Positions 34,599-46,845 of a DNA stretch of 64,000 bases are shown piece after piece. Made by a program: the position numbers and the translations under genes. The stretch comes from Pycnopodia helianthoides. Lineage: Eukaryota > Echinodermata > Asteroidea > Forcipulatida > Asteriidae. Each line of letters opens with the position of its first letter. The stretch's first letter is position 1. The notes beneath the pieces were generated by a model. It was not told the origin of the DNA, did not search any database, and was given only the letters and a program-made list of their open reading frames with translations. Location: positions 12,446,953 to 12,510,952 of the forward strand of contig CM063256.1 in assembly GCA_032158295.1 (NCBI GenBank). Direction: 5' to 3'.

Positions 34599-37500
34599 AT
34601 GCATAAGTCGAAATCGGAACCAAGTTTACAAGCAGTGGGTAAATCGAAATCGGTGAAAATCGCGCTGAGTTGTGATGATGAAGATGATTCAAGAACCGCA
34701 CTGTGGTCAAGGTAAATATTGAAAACGATCGGGGGGGGGGTACTCCTAGAATTATGAGGTTTCATGGAACCTCATAATTCTAGGAGTAGGGGGGGTACCC
34801 GTTCAGTTGCTTTGAAGGATGGGATGGGGATCCCCATCCCGTCACGTGATTAACAAGTTTGTTAAATGAGAATAAAAGACTCATTAACTTAGGAAGACCC
34901 CCCTCCCCCCCCCACCAAGTCCAAGTGACCAAGCACACACACATGGAGGAAGAAATTTGCACAGACACATAAATAAAATAATTAATAGTCATGACATGAT
35001 GATGACTGTTCATCTCCTAGCTTAGCTTAGAAACTAGAACTTCAAGATTTATAAATTATATTGTTTTACAATTGTTTGTTTTTTATTTGGGGTTTCGGGT
35101 TGTGCGCTTTGGTTTGGGGGGTTTTTGTTTTGGTGTTTGTGTATTTTTTTTTTGGGGGGGGGGCGTGGTAAGTTGGGGCTTGAGGGTATCTTTCCTTTTC
35201 CATGGTGATGACAAGTTTATATTTAAGGCTATCACAGTCTTTGATGTAAAAACAAATAATATTGTGATAAATGTTCATTTCATATTTAAAAGCACAGTAC
35301 ACGTTTGGTAATTGGGAGCTACTAATCCTATATAAATGTAGGTACATACAATAAAAGTAACCTGTGAAAATTTCACTTCAAAAGGTGGTCCGTTTTTGAG
35401 ATATCACCGAAAAACCGCAGTAAATATTTCCACGCAGGAAGAATATTCCCCATAGGAATACACAGTTTGAGAATCGTTTCTGACAGAAACTCTTCTCAGA
35501 TTCAAATTTTGGGGAATAAAAAGTGATATATTTTCCATAACCATAGTACGTCAAAGTTAAAAGTTTATCAAAATCCATTATACTACCCAAGTGCTGTACT
35601 TCTTACTAAGTAAGTTTTTATTGCCATTAATTTTTTTAGAGTCATTACCAAACGTGTACTGTGCCTTTAAGAAAATGTAATTGTAAAAGATTAAGGAAAG
35701 AGATTAAAAAACAAGAACAACTCATTTTATTTATTAATTTGCATTCATCAAAGTAGCTATGTAACTCATACATTAATTAAATTATATATTTAATTGACTC
35801 ATTCTCCTCAGTTACTAAACCAATCTCATGAATTTTTTTTTTCCCATAATTGTTGATCTAGGCAAGACAGAATAGAATGGACGCTCATTCTATTTCTGGG
35901 TACTACAGTTCTCTACTCGGCACGAACGATACTGCCACTATGTGTCGTCCAAGTTGCAGCCGAGTTCAACTGGGATAAAGCAGATATGGTAACTTCTGGT
36001 TGGATCAAACTTTGAATGGAAATTAAGAGCAAAAGTTAATTGTACAAATACCAAAGGCAGGATATACTTTTCGGTAATTGTCAAAGACCAGTATCCTCAC
36101 CTGGTGTATCCCAACATATGCATAAAATAAAAAAACCTGTGAAAACATGGGTTCAATTGGTCAACAAAGTTGCAAGAAAATAATGAAAGAAAAAATACCC
36201 TTGTTGCATAGAATTGTGTGCTTACAAATGCCTGAGAAAGGCTTGGGGACATCTTGCGGGTTGGAAACTCAACTGTTGAGAAGTCTATCCACAAGTTTGG
36301 GTGGTTGAGTCATCGGGCTGTGGGTTCAAATCCCGGTCATGACACTTGTGTCCTTGAGCAAGATGCTTTACCATTAATTGCTTCTCTTCACCCAAGGGTA
36401 TCAATGGGTACCTGTGAGGGTAGAGGTTGATACTGTGTTTGAAAAAGCCTTCGGTGCGCCACGGCAGCACAGGGCTGTATACTCCCCAGGGAGCTGACAA
36501 AGATTACAGGAATGCTATTGGCCCAATGACCAGGGCACTATATGTAAAGCGCATTGATACATTATTGTAAAATGCGCTATAAGAACTAGTTATTACTATT
36601 TTTATTATTAAGTTATCCTGGAATAGTTTTGCGAATTTCCTTATGTAATGTTGCACAGTATTCAAGGTCTTTGGTATTTTGTCTTCCATACTTAATCCAG
36701 GGTTTAGTTCTAGCCTGTTTCCTGTGGGGTTATCCCTGCACACAGATTCCGGGGGGTTACATCAGCGATAAGATCGGGGGTGATCTGGTGCTCTACCACG
36801 CTGCCATCGTCTGGGGGCTGGTCACAATTATCACACCTCAGGTGCCTTATATTTGTTCATCAAAAGCAGCTTCTATATACTCCATGGCATTCATAAGGTT
36901 CCTCTTGGGCATAACACAAGGTAAGCATAAATCTTCCCCCTCCTCCCACCTTCCAACCTGCCCCATACCACCCCCCCCCTCACCCTCCCCCGAAAAAAAA
37001 CAAGAATAAGTTGGAGTACGAATTGCACTGATGGTGGTCACTGTATACTCAGTGCTTTCCAAGTCCTGTGTAAATATATTCCACTGGCTAGCTGGGTTGG
37101 ATTCGAACCCAGGACTCCTGCATTCTTACCCACTACACCACTGAGTATGCCGGAAATATAAAAGGACAGTTCTGCTGTAGTTTGCTGTTGCAGTCTTGTG
37201 GAAAATATTCCACTGGCTACTCTGGTGGGATTTGAGCCCACAACCCCTGCATTCTGAGCCAATAGACCAGTGAGTATGCTGGGGATGAGAAGACAGTTCT
37301 GCTGTAGCTTTTGTTGGTGAGTCCTGTGGGTAGGCATAAATATTCCACATGCTACTCAGGTGGGATTTGAACCCACGGCCTTCCGCATTCTGAACCAATA
37401 GACCAGTGAGTATGCTGGGGATGAGGGACAGTTCTGCTGTAGCTTTTTGTTGGTGAGTCCTGTGGGTAGGCACAAATATTCCACATGCTACTCAGGTGGG

Positions 37501-40500
37501 ATTCGAACCCACTGCCCTCCGCATTCTGAACCAATAAACCACTGAACATGATGGGATGATCGAACGGTTCTGCTGTAGTTTGCTGTTGCAGTCCTGTGGG
37601 TAGATCTTCCACAGGCTACTCAGGTGGGATTCGAACCCACGGCCCCCCGCATTCTTAACCACTAGACCACTGAGAGGACAGTTCTGCTTTAGTTTGTTGT
37701 GAAGTTATAATGTTCCTTCCTCAGCATCTACCTATCTATCTTGTTTCCTAGCGTTAGGAATTGATAGTCATTTTAATTTGTACCGTTACAGGTGTTCATT
37801 ATCCCTCCATGAGTAGCCTTATTAGTAAGAAGGTCAGCACAAAGAATAAACCAATGGTATTTTCTTTCATCTTTGCTGCATCATCGGCAGGGTAAGTGTT
37901 TTTTGTTCTGGAGATAGTGACAAAAAGTGTTTGCGTAATTTGCTGTTAAAGCTCTGTACTTCTGCACTTGCCCTCTCAAAGGAGATACTACTAGCAGAGC
38001 ACACTGGACAAGATCCATGCAGTTTGGGGGGAAGTAAATCCAATTAACGTCATTAGGATTTAGTGCAATCTGCAGGCAACCATGCCAGAAACACTGCCAG
38101 GTGAATCCCTTCTTCTAGTGATAATTATGCTGGGATCTTTAACGTGCATTTGGACCTGCAACAAAATACACAAATCTAAACCACATTTGCATTGTTAGAT
38201 CCAAACAGCTCAGGGCTCGAATATGTGGGGGAATGTCCATAAGGCTGCAGGGCTTGTAGCTCAAAATAATTACTGGACTAGAATTTATTTTACATGACCA
38301 GAATCTAAATGAGTTGAACATGCATTAAGAGAAGACCTATCTCAAGTTCTTGAATTCTTTGATACTCAACAGAATTGAAAGATATTAATCAGATTCACTC
38401 ACAGTCAACATCTTTTAACGAAGATATTGCACAATGAGGTGGCCTATAGACCATGTGAACATTGTTTACAATAAGTGTGACCTTGTACATTCTTTGAGTA
38501 TTCTGGCAGGCAAGATACTGCACTGGTCCTATGGGAAAGTTGACATTTTGTGTCATAATTTCCACATAAAACCAAGAGTTATGAAAGTAAAAGCTGGACA
38601 AGTTTTTAGATGTGCCCCCTTTCATCATATCAAAAGTTGATAAGAATTAGACAGTGCAATCTCCATAAAATATAAGATTTTATGCTTTCTTCCATTGAGC
38701 TGTGTACAAATCGTGCCTGCAGGAAGTCCAGGCTCTGTGGCTCTTTTGTAAACATGTGATGTCACAGGTCACATCGTCTATTAATACTCGATTGAAATCA
38801 CTAGACCACTGGGCTTGTCCGGTTGTGAGTTTACTCGCCAGATGTTAAAATCACTGGCCTCGGGCCTGCGGTCCAGTGTTGATTTCTAGTTCTGCAGCTA
38901 ATATTTCATTTTTTTTACCTCTGTTGGTTTTAGAGCTCTCTTCACTGGTGCCGTCGGCTCCGTCATGCTGCTCTACTTTCACTGGCACACCATCTTCTAT
39001 TTTGTCGGCCTCCTGGGGATCAGCTGGGGCCTCTTTGTGAGGTTCCACCTCCGCAAACGAGGAAAGAAAACAATTTATGTGCTGCACAACGGGAGGAGAG
39101 ATGAGAAGGAAGTGAAAACGACCGAAGAGAGAGGAATGACCCAAGGAGCTACTCACTTTCCTTGGAGAACTCTTGTTACTAAAAGGCCATTTTGGTGAGG
39201 GGGGAAAAAATAAAATATTCATTTTGGAATCATCGTCATTGGAATTACTGTAGAATTTACTTTTTGCAATTGCGTCAACAAATCCAAAATTTGTTCCAAT
39301 AGACCGAAAATTATGTTAATTTGATTTCACAGTGGTCAAGGGGTTAGACTGCAAGAATCGCAATCACAGGGTTGTGGGTTCGAATCCGGTCATGCTAACC
39401 GCTTATTTACACAATGACCAGGATAAGCGCTGTCTTCTAGTTTACTGAATCACAATAATTTCTTGATTTGTGCAATTCATAATCATAGACGTTAAACCAA
39501 TGTTTGTATGAGAGAGATTGGCCGTTGCCAGCTTGGCGTTTATATCCATTGGCGGGAGCTTTGCCGAGTCCCCTTGCTGGGAAGATCATCTGATCATGTA
39601 ATCATCAATTAGCTAACATTCACGCTGAAGAGTAACTCATGGGAAAGCTGACACCCAAAATGGCATAACAGAGATTCAGGGTCGGTCATGACGTCAGGTT
39701 TTTTCTTCTCCACACAGGGCTGTTCTATTAGCGCACAGTTGCACCAACTTTCTATTCTTTATACTTATGTCATGGATGCCTACCTACTTCACTGAAGTCT
39801 TCCCTGGCCAAAAGGTATGTACAGATAGTGTAGTTCTTGCATTAGGGATGAGAACAATATTTGATTAACCCTCCTACTCTTGTTACCATTTTCAAGCGAG
39901 TTGACAAACCATTTGAAACCATTCAACTGCTAGGTTTGTGGATGGTGGCACAACTGTGCACAGAACCGTTGTGTACTTTGTAAGATGCATTCACCATATG
40001 AAATCATATTGTGCATCTATCATTCAAAACCACAGTGGATGATATTGAATGGTAAGACAGTAGGAGGGGTGACCGTGTACTGTGTAGATGCATTCACCAC
40101 ATGATGTCCTTTGCTGGCTGGCATAGTTTATCTATCATTCAAAACCACAGTGGATGATATTGAATGGTCAAACAGTAGGAGGGGTGACTGTGTACTGTGT
40201 AGATGCTTTCACCACATGATATCATATTGTGGGCTGGCATAATACAGATATATCATTCAAAACCCCAAGTGGTCAATATTAAATTTTTGTTTTTTTATAC
40301 GACTTTTTTTTTGCCTCTCTTTCTGATTCTTTCTAGGGTTGGGTGTTCAATGTTCTGCCTTGGTTAGTCTCCATTCCAGCCTCACTTATCTCTGGTTATA
40401 TAGCAACAAAACTCCTGACGATGGGATGCTCAATTATAAATTGCAGAAAAAGTATACATGTGAGTAAAAAAAAGTGATTTAAATGATTTAACGTTGGATG

Positions 40501-43101
40501 GCGTGAATTTTTTCTGGACTGGCCTACGGCAGATGAGTTTTGATGCCTGAAAGTACTTCAGAGCGCCCTCATTTTTTTGCCGTCAGTCGGATGGTTGATG
40601 TGAATATCCACTTGGGCATTCCATTGTGTAGTTTGCACAGGCATGCACCTGTACCATGCTATGCTTCTTTTCACTTGGATGTACAACGAGGGCCTGAAGT
40701 TTCTGGAAATCATGCTCGTAATATTACTTTTTTTTCTGGGGGTTATTGTGTAATCCTCGATTCCAGACCTTTTTCCTTTTGTTGTACAAATGTGGCATAC
40801 AAGAATGAACAGGCTGCCACCATTGTTTGTCATTGTATTCGGCTTAATGGGAGGTTAGTCTGTACGTTCCACGACTCCAGCGTAGCATGGTAGATTTTCG
40901 GCTGTGGCTTACGGCCGAGTTTTTCTGATTCACTGTGAACTAGAGCCTCCTCGCAATACAATAAACCCTGTGCTAATTATGAGAACCTTTGTTGTCTTTC
41001 CTTTGTCAAGTCTGGCTTTCATTGTGGCAACAATATTTTCAAAGGAAAACGATTGCTCAAGAAAACGATTGCTCAAGAAAACGTTTGCTCAAGAAGCTCC
41101 AAAAAGTTCTGAAAAATAATACCGCACATAGGCACAGGCAATTTTTCAGAATACTGACAAGTGGTTAAGGTACACTCGGTCTGCTCAATCCAATGTATCA
41201 GTTGATATATGCCAGATTATCAGGTTTATTTTGGTTGCGGTTGAGGTCTCATTCCAAAAGATGGTAGCGTTTTTGAGATATCCCCGAAACTCTGGAGTGA
41301 TTATGTTCCACGCAGAAAGAATAATCCGTAATTGGAACGCACAATAAGCTACTCGTGCAGAAACAATTCTCAGATTGGAATGTTTTGAATCCTTTTCTCT
41401 TAAAGGCCCTGTACACTATTGGTAAGATCGAAAAACACAATGTTCGCAGATTCACACATAACTTACATGATTTAAAGTAAGTAATGGTAGAAAGGGTTCC
41501 TTAAAATATTTCTGCCTAAAATGCTATCGTTTCTGAGAAACGAGTAAAACAATAGTAATTATCGCGCGCGATAATTTGAAAAAACAGAAAACCCATAAGA
41601 TCTCTTTTCACTATTTTCTCGTGACCTCGATGACCAATTGAGCTCAAACTTTCACAGGTTTGTTTGTTCATGCATATGTTTAATCACACAAAATGTGGAC
41701 ACTGATTTTGAGCTGTTACCAAAAGTTTACAATACCTTTAAACCACATTCCTTAGAAGGAAATCGTTTCTCAAAATATACACATTATAAACAGCTGCAGT
41801 GCTTCTTACCAAGTGAGTTTTTTATAGTCACTCATTTTTGGAGTAATAACCAAATGTATAGTAATACCCTCCCTTTAAACAACTGAACTGCTTGTATTTT
41901 GTTGGACCAGACGTTATCATGTATCGGCATGACAATCTCGCTCGTCATGATATGCTTTGTGAGTGATTACAACACTGCTCTAAGTCTGATGATGGTTGCC
42001 GTGGCAAGTCAAGCATTTAGCAATACGGGTGTACAAGTCAACGTCCAGGACGTAGCGCCGAAACACGCCGGTGCCGTTTACGGTAAGTTATGGTAGCACT
42101 GCCATATTTTAAAACGCAGACAGTGTTCACCTTGTCGTTTCATTTCCGAGCGGTCGAGAGCACCAGATTCAAGCCCTGGTGTTTCTGATCAGCTGAGTGT
42201 GGGTTCGAGTGTGAGTCCCAGTCATGGCATGTGTGTCCTTGAGCAAGACACTTTACCATAATTGCTTTGTCCTTCGGATGGGACATTAAGCCTTAGGTCC
42301 CGTGTACTAGGATTGATAGTGCACGTAAAAGAAATTAAAACACTTAACGTGGAAGAGTATGGGGTTAGCCATGGTGTTTCTGGTTTACATAACAGGCACC
42401 CTTGTTTACAGGTTTCCTCAGGCTTGTGAGCTACAGTGATTAAGCTCACTTATGAGGCATCCTGGGTTTCATTACCAGAAAAACAAAAATAATAATTTTC
42501 TCCGGGTTCTAGGTCTTATTCCATTCACATCATATTTATAGATTTACCACACACTGATGCGTGATACGACACTGTACACTCAGTGCTTCCACAAGTACTG
42601 CAGAATATTTTTTTAAAAAACATGCATATACTACCCGGGTGGGATTCAAACAAACGACCCCTGCAATCTTAACCACAGCAGATATCTTAACCACTAGACC
42701 ACTAGTGTTCAAGTTGCAGGCATGCAAGGGGGCCTTTGGCAGCCACAGCCATATGACTTTAGAGCACAGCCATGTGGCTTGTGCGTAAAGCACTCACATT
42801 TGGCTCGTACATTCTGTGAATGAATCTATACTCTCTTATCCATTCCCTTAACTCCATTTGATGCTTTCCAAAAGGGAGTCAGAGTTAAGCTTTGTAGACA
42901 TTGAAAGTGTTGATATTTGATTTCCATGCAGGTATCTCCAACTGTTTTGGTGCTCTTGCTGGATTCACAGGGACCTACGTCACTGGATACATCCTTCATA
43001 CTTGGCAGAGTTGGGCAGGAGTTTTTGGACTTGCTTTGTCTGTCTTATTGTTCGGCTGGTCCGTGTTTATGTCCTTCGGATCAGCTATACCAGTCATTTA
43101 A
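34599..43101 (+). CDS. SLC17A9: SLC17A9-like vesicular nucleotide transporter (VNUT), 9 exons
   Basis: Coding exons: 34599-34711, 35862-35988, 36701-36920, 37792-37891, 38934-39194, 39718-39814, 40337-40459, 41911-42082, 42932-43101. All introns are GT-AG in matching phase; 1383 nt = 460 aa plus stop (human 436). A Ser/Lys/Asp-rich cytosolic N-terminus is followed by WSRQDRIEWTLILFLGTTVL (TM1 region), FNWDKADMGLVLACFLWGY, the MFS motif GGYISDKIGG, FIRFLLGITQGVHYPSMSSL, AGALFTGAVGSVML, then after a charged central loop FFILMSWMPTYFTEVFPGQ, GWVFNVLPWLVSIPASLISG and a final VNVQDVAPKHAGAVYGISN block. These match SLC17A9, the proton-potential-driven transporter that loads ATP into secretory vesicles. 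An in-frame TGA upstream fixes the start; an out-of-frame ATG at 34582 opens a short overlapping uORF. The substrate is inferred from family only. Confidence 0.95.
35286..35670. mobile_element. TTAA MITE, family B
   Basis: TTAAAAGCACAGTACACGTT at the left mirrors AACGTGTACTGTGCCTTTAA at the right, with TTAA at both ends. It lies in SLC17A9 intron 1. Interior words (AACCTGTGAAAATTTCACTTC) suggest kinship with family A. Confidence 0.85.
36296..36600 (+). mobile_element. tRNA-derived SINE, family 2-related
   Basis: TGGTTGAGTCATCGGGCTG head, GTGGGTTCAAATCCCGG B box, CACTTGTGTCCTTGAGCAAG tail and a GGTACCTGTGAGGG / GCTGTATACTCCC body, ending in ATAAGAACTAGTTATTACTA. It ends 100 bp before SLC17A9 exon 3. 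Confidence 0.75.
37077..37675 (-). repeat. Five tandem tRNA-like units, about 130 bp each
   Basis: The B-box-like GGATTCGAACCCA (plus) recurs near 37099, 37231, 37365, 37503 and 37632. On minus each unit reads TGGTCTAGTGGTTAAGAATG (A box) then GTGGGTTCGAATCCCACC (B box), with a spacer containing GGACAGTTCTGCTGTAG on plus. Acceptor stems do not close, so these are SINE-like heads, not tRNA genes. They sit in SLC17A9 intron 3. Confidence 0.85.
39330..39600 (+). mobile_element. tRNA-derived SINE, family 3
   Basis: CAGTGGTCAAGGGGTTAGAC head and GGTTGTGGGTTCGAATCCGG B box, then the same tail as 22311-22580 (ATAATCATAGACGTTAAACC, GGCGTTTATATCC). In SLC17A9 intron 5. Confidence 0.85.
39960..40275. 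repeat. 115-118-bp tandem repeat, about 2.7 copies
   Basis: CATTCAAAACCACAGTGG at 40021 and 40136, and CATTCAAAACCCCAAGTGG at 40254, mark the period. Units share CAGTAGGAGGGGTGAC and GATGCATTCACCACATGA. It lies in SLC17A9 intron 6. Confidence 0.85.
41164..41878. mobile_element. Older family B-like MITE split by a younger one
   Basis: Left part has AAGGTACACTCGGTC and the AGAAACAATTCTCAGATTGG block; right part ends CAAATGTATAGTAATACCC then TTTAA. Both parts correspond in order to 35286-35670. The family A element at 41400-41741 sits between them. Confidence 0.6.
41400..41741. mobile_element. TTAA-flanked MITE, family A, full length
   Basis: 342 bp from TTAAAGGCCCTGTACACTAT to ...TTTACAATACCTTTAA, including the central ATTATCGCGCGCGATAAT palindrome. 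It lies in SLC17A9 intron 7, 170 bp before exon 8. Confidence 0.93.
42140..42490 (+). mobile_element. tRNA-Leu/Ser-like SINE, family 2
   Basis: TTCCGAGCGGTCGAGAGCAC head, GTGGGTTCGAG B-box part, CATGTGTGTCCTTGAGCAAG tail, GGGACATTAAGCC and ACAGGTTTCCTCAGGCTTG body. In SLC17A9 intron 8. Confidence 0.8.
42585..42720 (-). mobile_element. Single tRNA-like unit related to the 37-kb array
   Basis: Plus strand GGGTGGGATTCAAACAAACG and TTAACCACTAGACCACTAG reproduce the B- and A-box halves of the 37077-37675 units, with CAGAATATTTTTTTAAAA before. Confidence 0.6.
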
Positions 43102-43109
43102 TCCTTTCG

Positions 43110-43735
43110 GCACCAGACTGTTTACTGGCCGAGTGGACGGGCTCTAGTTCTGGTCGCCCAAGTCCCCAGAATGAGGGGTCAAATACTGGCATGGCCAATC
43201 ATGGCAGTTGTGTCCTTGAGCTAGACACGTGTCATGGCCGAGCGCAACCCTCAGGTTAGTCATCAGGGTGTGGGGTCGAATCCCAGTCATGACACTTGAG
43301 CAAGAAACTGTGTCCTTGATGAGCAAGACACTCAACTCTTTACCCAGGGTTCGCTCGTCCCCAGCGCCTTGCCTTAAAACCAAAGGCGCTGGGATGGGCA
43401 AACGTATCAAGCACGCTCATTGGTTAATGCTTAGTCCCACCATGCATCACACTCACACTGCAAGCACTGCACGCATGACGTACTTCCTGAACAGGAATCT
43501 GTGCAAGCTGATTAGCCCATCCCAGCGGTCCTGGATAGGCCGCTGGGGCCGAGCGAATACCCAGGGGTAAATGGGTACCTGTGAGGGCAGGTTGGTTCTT
43601 GTGATTGATTTAGCTTGGTGCACTTCTTACTCGGCAGCACAGGCTGTATACTCCCTGGGGAGCTGAGATGGTTTAAGAAATGAAATATTTCATATTCCAG
43701 TGACCAGGGATAGTAATGTTTGAGCGCCTTGAGTG
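43110..43735 (+). mobile_element. tRNA-derived SINE, family 2, in SLC17A9 3' UTR region
   Basis: GTCATGGCCGAGCGCAACC head and GTGGGGTCGAATCCCAGTC B box, then GACACT..TGTGTCC, GGTAAATGGGTACCTGTGAG and GCTGTATACTCCCTGGGGAG. It begins right after the SLC17A9 stop and is split by 43343-43565. A possible poly(A) signal AATAAA follows at 43804-43809. Confidence 0.75.
43343..43565. mobile_element. Small MITE nested in the SINE
   Basis: AGGGTTCGCTCGTCCCCAGC at the left mirrors GCTGGGGCCGAGCGAATACC at the right. The flanks TTTACCC and GGGTAAATGG join to the SINE body sequence seen intact at 36392 (CACCCAAGGGTATCAATGG). Confidence 0.75.
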
Positions 43736-45077
43736 TCACTTGTGGATTCGAGCATTTACAAGAAGCCGCTACAATTAATTCCCTTCGTCATCCAGGAGGG
43801 AAAAATAAAGCTACTTATCCGCCGATTTAAAAAGAGTCCTGACTATTGCATCATCAGTGCCTACTGGCCGTTTATCATAGTGTGTTCATCTTGTTTTTCA
43901 TCCATCGACACCATCGTAACCAAAGCGAGGCTGTGAGGGAAATTTAAAAACCTCATTTTGTTAAAACGAGGAATATGATGGGATTATTGGATTGTTATGA
44001 AACTTCTCATGGTTTGATTTTGGCCTCAAAATGCTGCCTTTAATACATTTATAATACTTGTAGTGTCCTGTATTAAATATGTGTAATTCCATGCATTTTA
44101 AGCTGTAAAGTACTGGGGGATGGGGGGAGGGGGGGGTTGAAATCCATCGAGTTCTATTGTAGAACTAGAGTAAGCGCTCAGTATTTTACACATGTACACA
44201 TGTAACCACGCTGGTCAGTATTATACAAGCATAACCATGCTGTCCCACCATAGGCACCAATCCCTATGGGTAAATTACATGTCCACGTCCAAAATGTTGG
44301 TTGTGTGAACTGTGTTAAAATACAGTGAGTCAGCACCATTTGCTACATGGCCGCGTCACCTGGTTTTGTACGCCCTCTATATGTAGTTCTATTGTAACTC
44401 TTTGTTGAGATTTGCAAAACAAAATTATTTACACACATTTCAAAGCCGACTTCCCAAACTTTATTTTTGTAATTACTTGAACTTTCACAAAGGTCAGTTT
44501 AAGGTGACATGGCGTGTTGTAACCAATACAAATTCATTATAAATACAGTTGATCGGCCTGGTACACCGCTCGGCCGGTATTCATTTCAACTCGTGGTCTT
44601 TTTGAGGGTCATAGACCGTGCAAGTCTCGCACCATGTATTCAAAGATTTTTGAAACCACTTTAGTAAGTGAATGAAAAAAACTTGCGCACTTAAACGGGC
44701 CCCAATGTACAAATAGGTGTGCGACTTGCACAGTCTTTTGAGTTAAACTATTTCTGTGACGTCACTCTATTGTTCAAAGTGTAGATTATTTTTACGAATC
44801 TACACTTAAGTGTAGGTTCGTAACGAATCTACAGTTGAGTGGATTCGTACAAACTAAAGTGAAATGTTCGACGGGAAAATGACTGTCTTTCCAAATTGAA
44901 AGGATAACATGATGTGCACCAAACACAGCTTTGAATGTACTTTACCACAAGCCTAAACATACAGCACGCATGGGTACTTTTAGTAGTCTATACCAGTATC
45001 GATAATCGATTTTATTGATACCATTGTTACATAATCAAAGGCTTTCAGGAAATAGTTTAAGTCAGAGAATAGACTCT

Positions 45078-45146
45078 AAAGTGTAGATTCGTGAACACAA
45101 TGTACTCGCCTTCGGCTCGTACATTCTATTCACGAATCTACACTTT
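45078..45146. repeat. 69-bp near-perfect palindrome
   Basis: AAAGTGTAGATTCGTGAA and TTCACGAATCTACACTTT are perfect 18-bp arms; ATGTAC and GTACAT form a second paired block and GCC/GGC closes around the centre. Related GAATCTACACTTAAG pieces lie at 44780-44850, so the whole may be a foldback element. Confidence 0.85.
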
Positions 45147-45914
45147 CTCGTCCATTCTCCTTAACAGAAATTAAGAGATACTACAAAAGTATACCCATCG
45201 TGGTTGGGTTTCATGTATGCTGGTATGATAATCATAGTGACCAGACTACTTTATCTGGCAGCTTTAGTTTAGTTTTGTTGTGAATGCAAGTCTTTTTTTA
45301 AGTGCTGTGTAATGGCCAGTTGTACTTCTTGGTGATTTGTTAAGATTATTATGAACTAAAAGACAATGTGTACAAATCTTGTGGCCTGTGAACATACTCT
45401 TTTAACTGTACCGCGGAATTTAACTTAAAAAGAACTCTTCTCCCTGAATCGAAAAAGTTATCATCGCTTATTTTTTTAAACACAATATTTTCAGAACACT
45501 TTTACTGAAATAAACTAAAGACGAGGAGGCAAACCAATTTTTTAATATCATGTTTTTGGCGGCAAATTGTTACATTAATTTAATTAATCTTTGGTTGAGG
45601 AATTTTTTGTTTTTACTTGGGAAAGCGGTCAAACACTTCAGCGGCATTTGAACGGAAAGAACCAAAATCTTAATTTGGATTAAAATTTGTAATTGACGCG
45701 AGCTTGATTTGTGAAATTATAGCATGTATCAGGCCTGGATATACATGGAGGCCGTGGCCGCTGTTGCCCCTGGTCTCTGCCTTGGTGCCCCTTCAACAGT
45801 TTCTCATAGCCTTTAAGATTTTCTAATGAAAGTGCCCTTAGCAAATGAAAGTGGCCTTGCCCTCTCAAAGATGAATTCAAGCTGAGAGGGCAGAGGCCAG
45901 GGTTCTGAACAGGG

Positions 45915-46262
45915 ACCAATATCATAGAGCTGCTCAAGCAGAAAATATTGATGAACAAATTTCTGCTAAGCAAAAAATAGCAGGAAACCAGTCACAAACG
46001 GTACATATGGCATGGTAATTGCAGGTAACCTTTTCCGGGTAAGCACAATTGTTTTGTGCTCTTCTTGCTTTTTGTGCTGAGAGCTACTCAATCAGAAAAT
46101 ATTGTGTAACATTTTTCTGCTGAGCAAAACAAAACAGGATACCAGTTACATTTTGTTCGTGTAAAATGGTATTTTAGCTGGTAACCTTTTTCTCGTAAGC
46201 ACAGTTCTTTCATGCTCTGCTTGTTTTTGTGCTTAAGCAGCTCTATAGAGCAGCTAAGCACA
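45915..46262. mobile_element. AGCAG-type MITE, composite
   Basis: Two successive copies of the family interior (CAGAAAATATTG... then GTAAGCACA) and a right end CTTAAGCAGCTCTATAG. The left edge is worn. Confidence 0.55.
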
Positions 46263-46770
46263 ATACAGTTATGATTTCTAGCAGTAGCATTCGGTATAAG
46301 TGTTCAGAGTCAATCAGAACAGCCGATATGCACAAGCGTCACATACCGCAATGCATCTTGGGAAACCAAGTACAGTTACAAAAATAAATCAAGCTGCCAA
46401 TATGGACGCCGTGCTGTAGTTTACATGCAACTTTGCCACTTTTTATAGATGTGGATCGCATCGCTTGAAAGTCACTGCGCCATGGTGGCTGCCGGTGTTG
46501 CTTGGACTCGGATTTCACCCCAAAAACCTTTGTGCGCCGTTCATGCGCATTGGGACATCTATGGGCTATTAAATAATCTTTGGTGATACAGCACAAGTTT
46601 AAAAAAACAAAAAAAAGTGGTGTCCTCTTGGTCTGGAAATGAAGTTTCCTTTATACAGGATGTTACATTTCGGAGGTTTACGGACTCTCCACATCACCAC
46701 AAACGAAAATCTAGAAGATTGGTCATAACAAGAGCTGTGTCTTACTCTGCCTAATGCATCCTCAACTCTT

Positions 46771-46845
46771 TTAAGAAAATCTGAAGGTGCAGGGATATCA
46801 GTGGACAATTCTGAACTCGGGACAAATCTGGAAACAATCACCTTA
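46771..46845 (-). other. Weak candidate coding exon of an unknown gene
   Basis: On minus a TTTCCAG acceptor precedes a 75-90 nt open block encoding FVPSSELSTDIPAPSDFLKR followed by VEDALGR and then GTAAGACA, a fair donor. I do not recognise the family and found no partner exons, so this may be chance. Confidence 0.15.

Noticed and set aside
37077..37675. True tRNA gene cluster
   Set aside because: A and B boxes are good but acceptor stems and anticodon arms do not fold; the same holds for the scattered tRNA-like heads elsewhere.
46339..46596. 85-codon minus-strand open frame
   Set aside because: Not recognised, no partner exon, and it starts in sequence adjoining a MITE.
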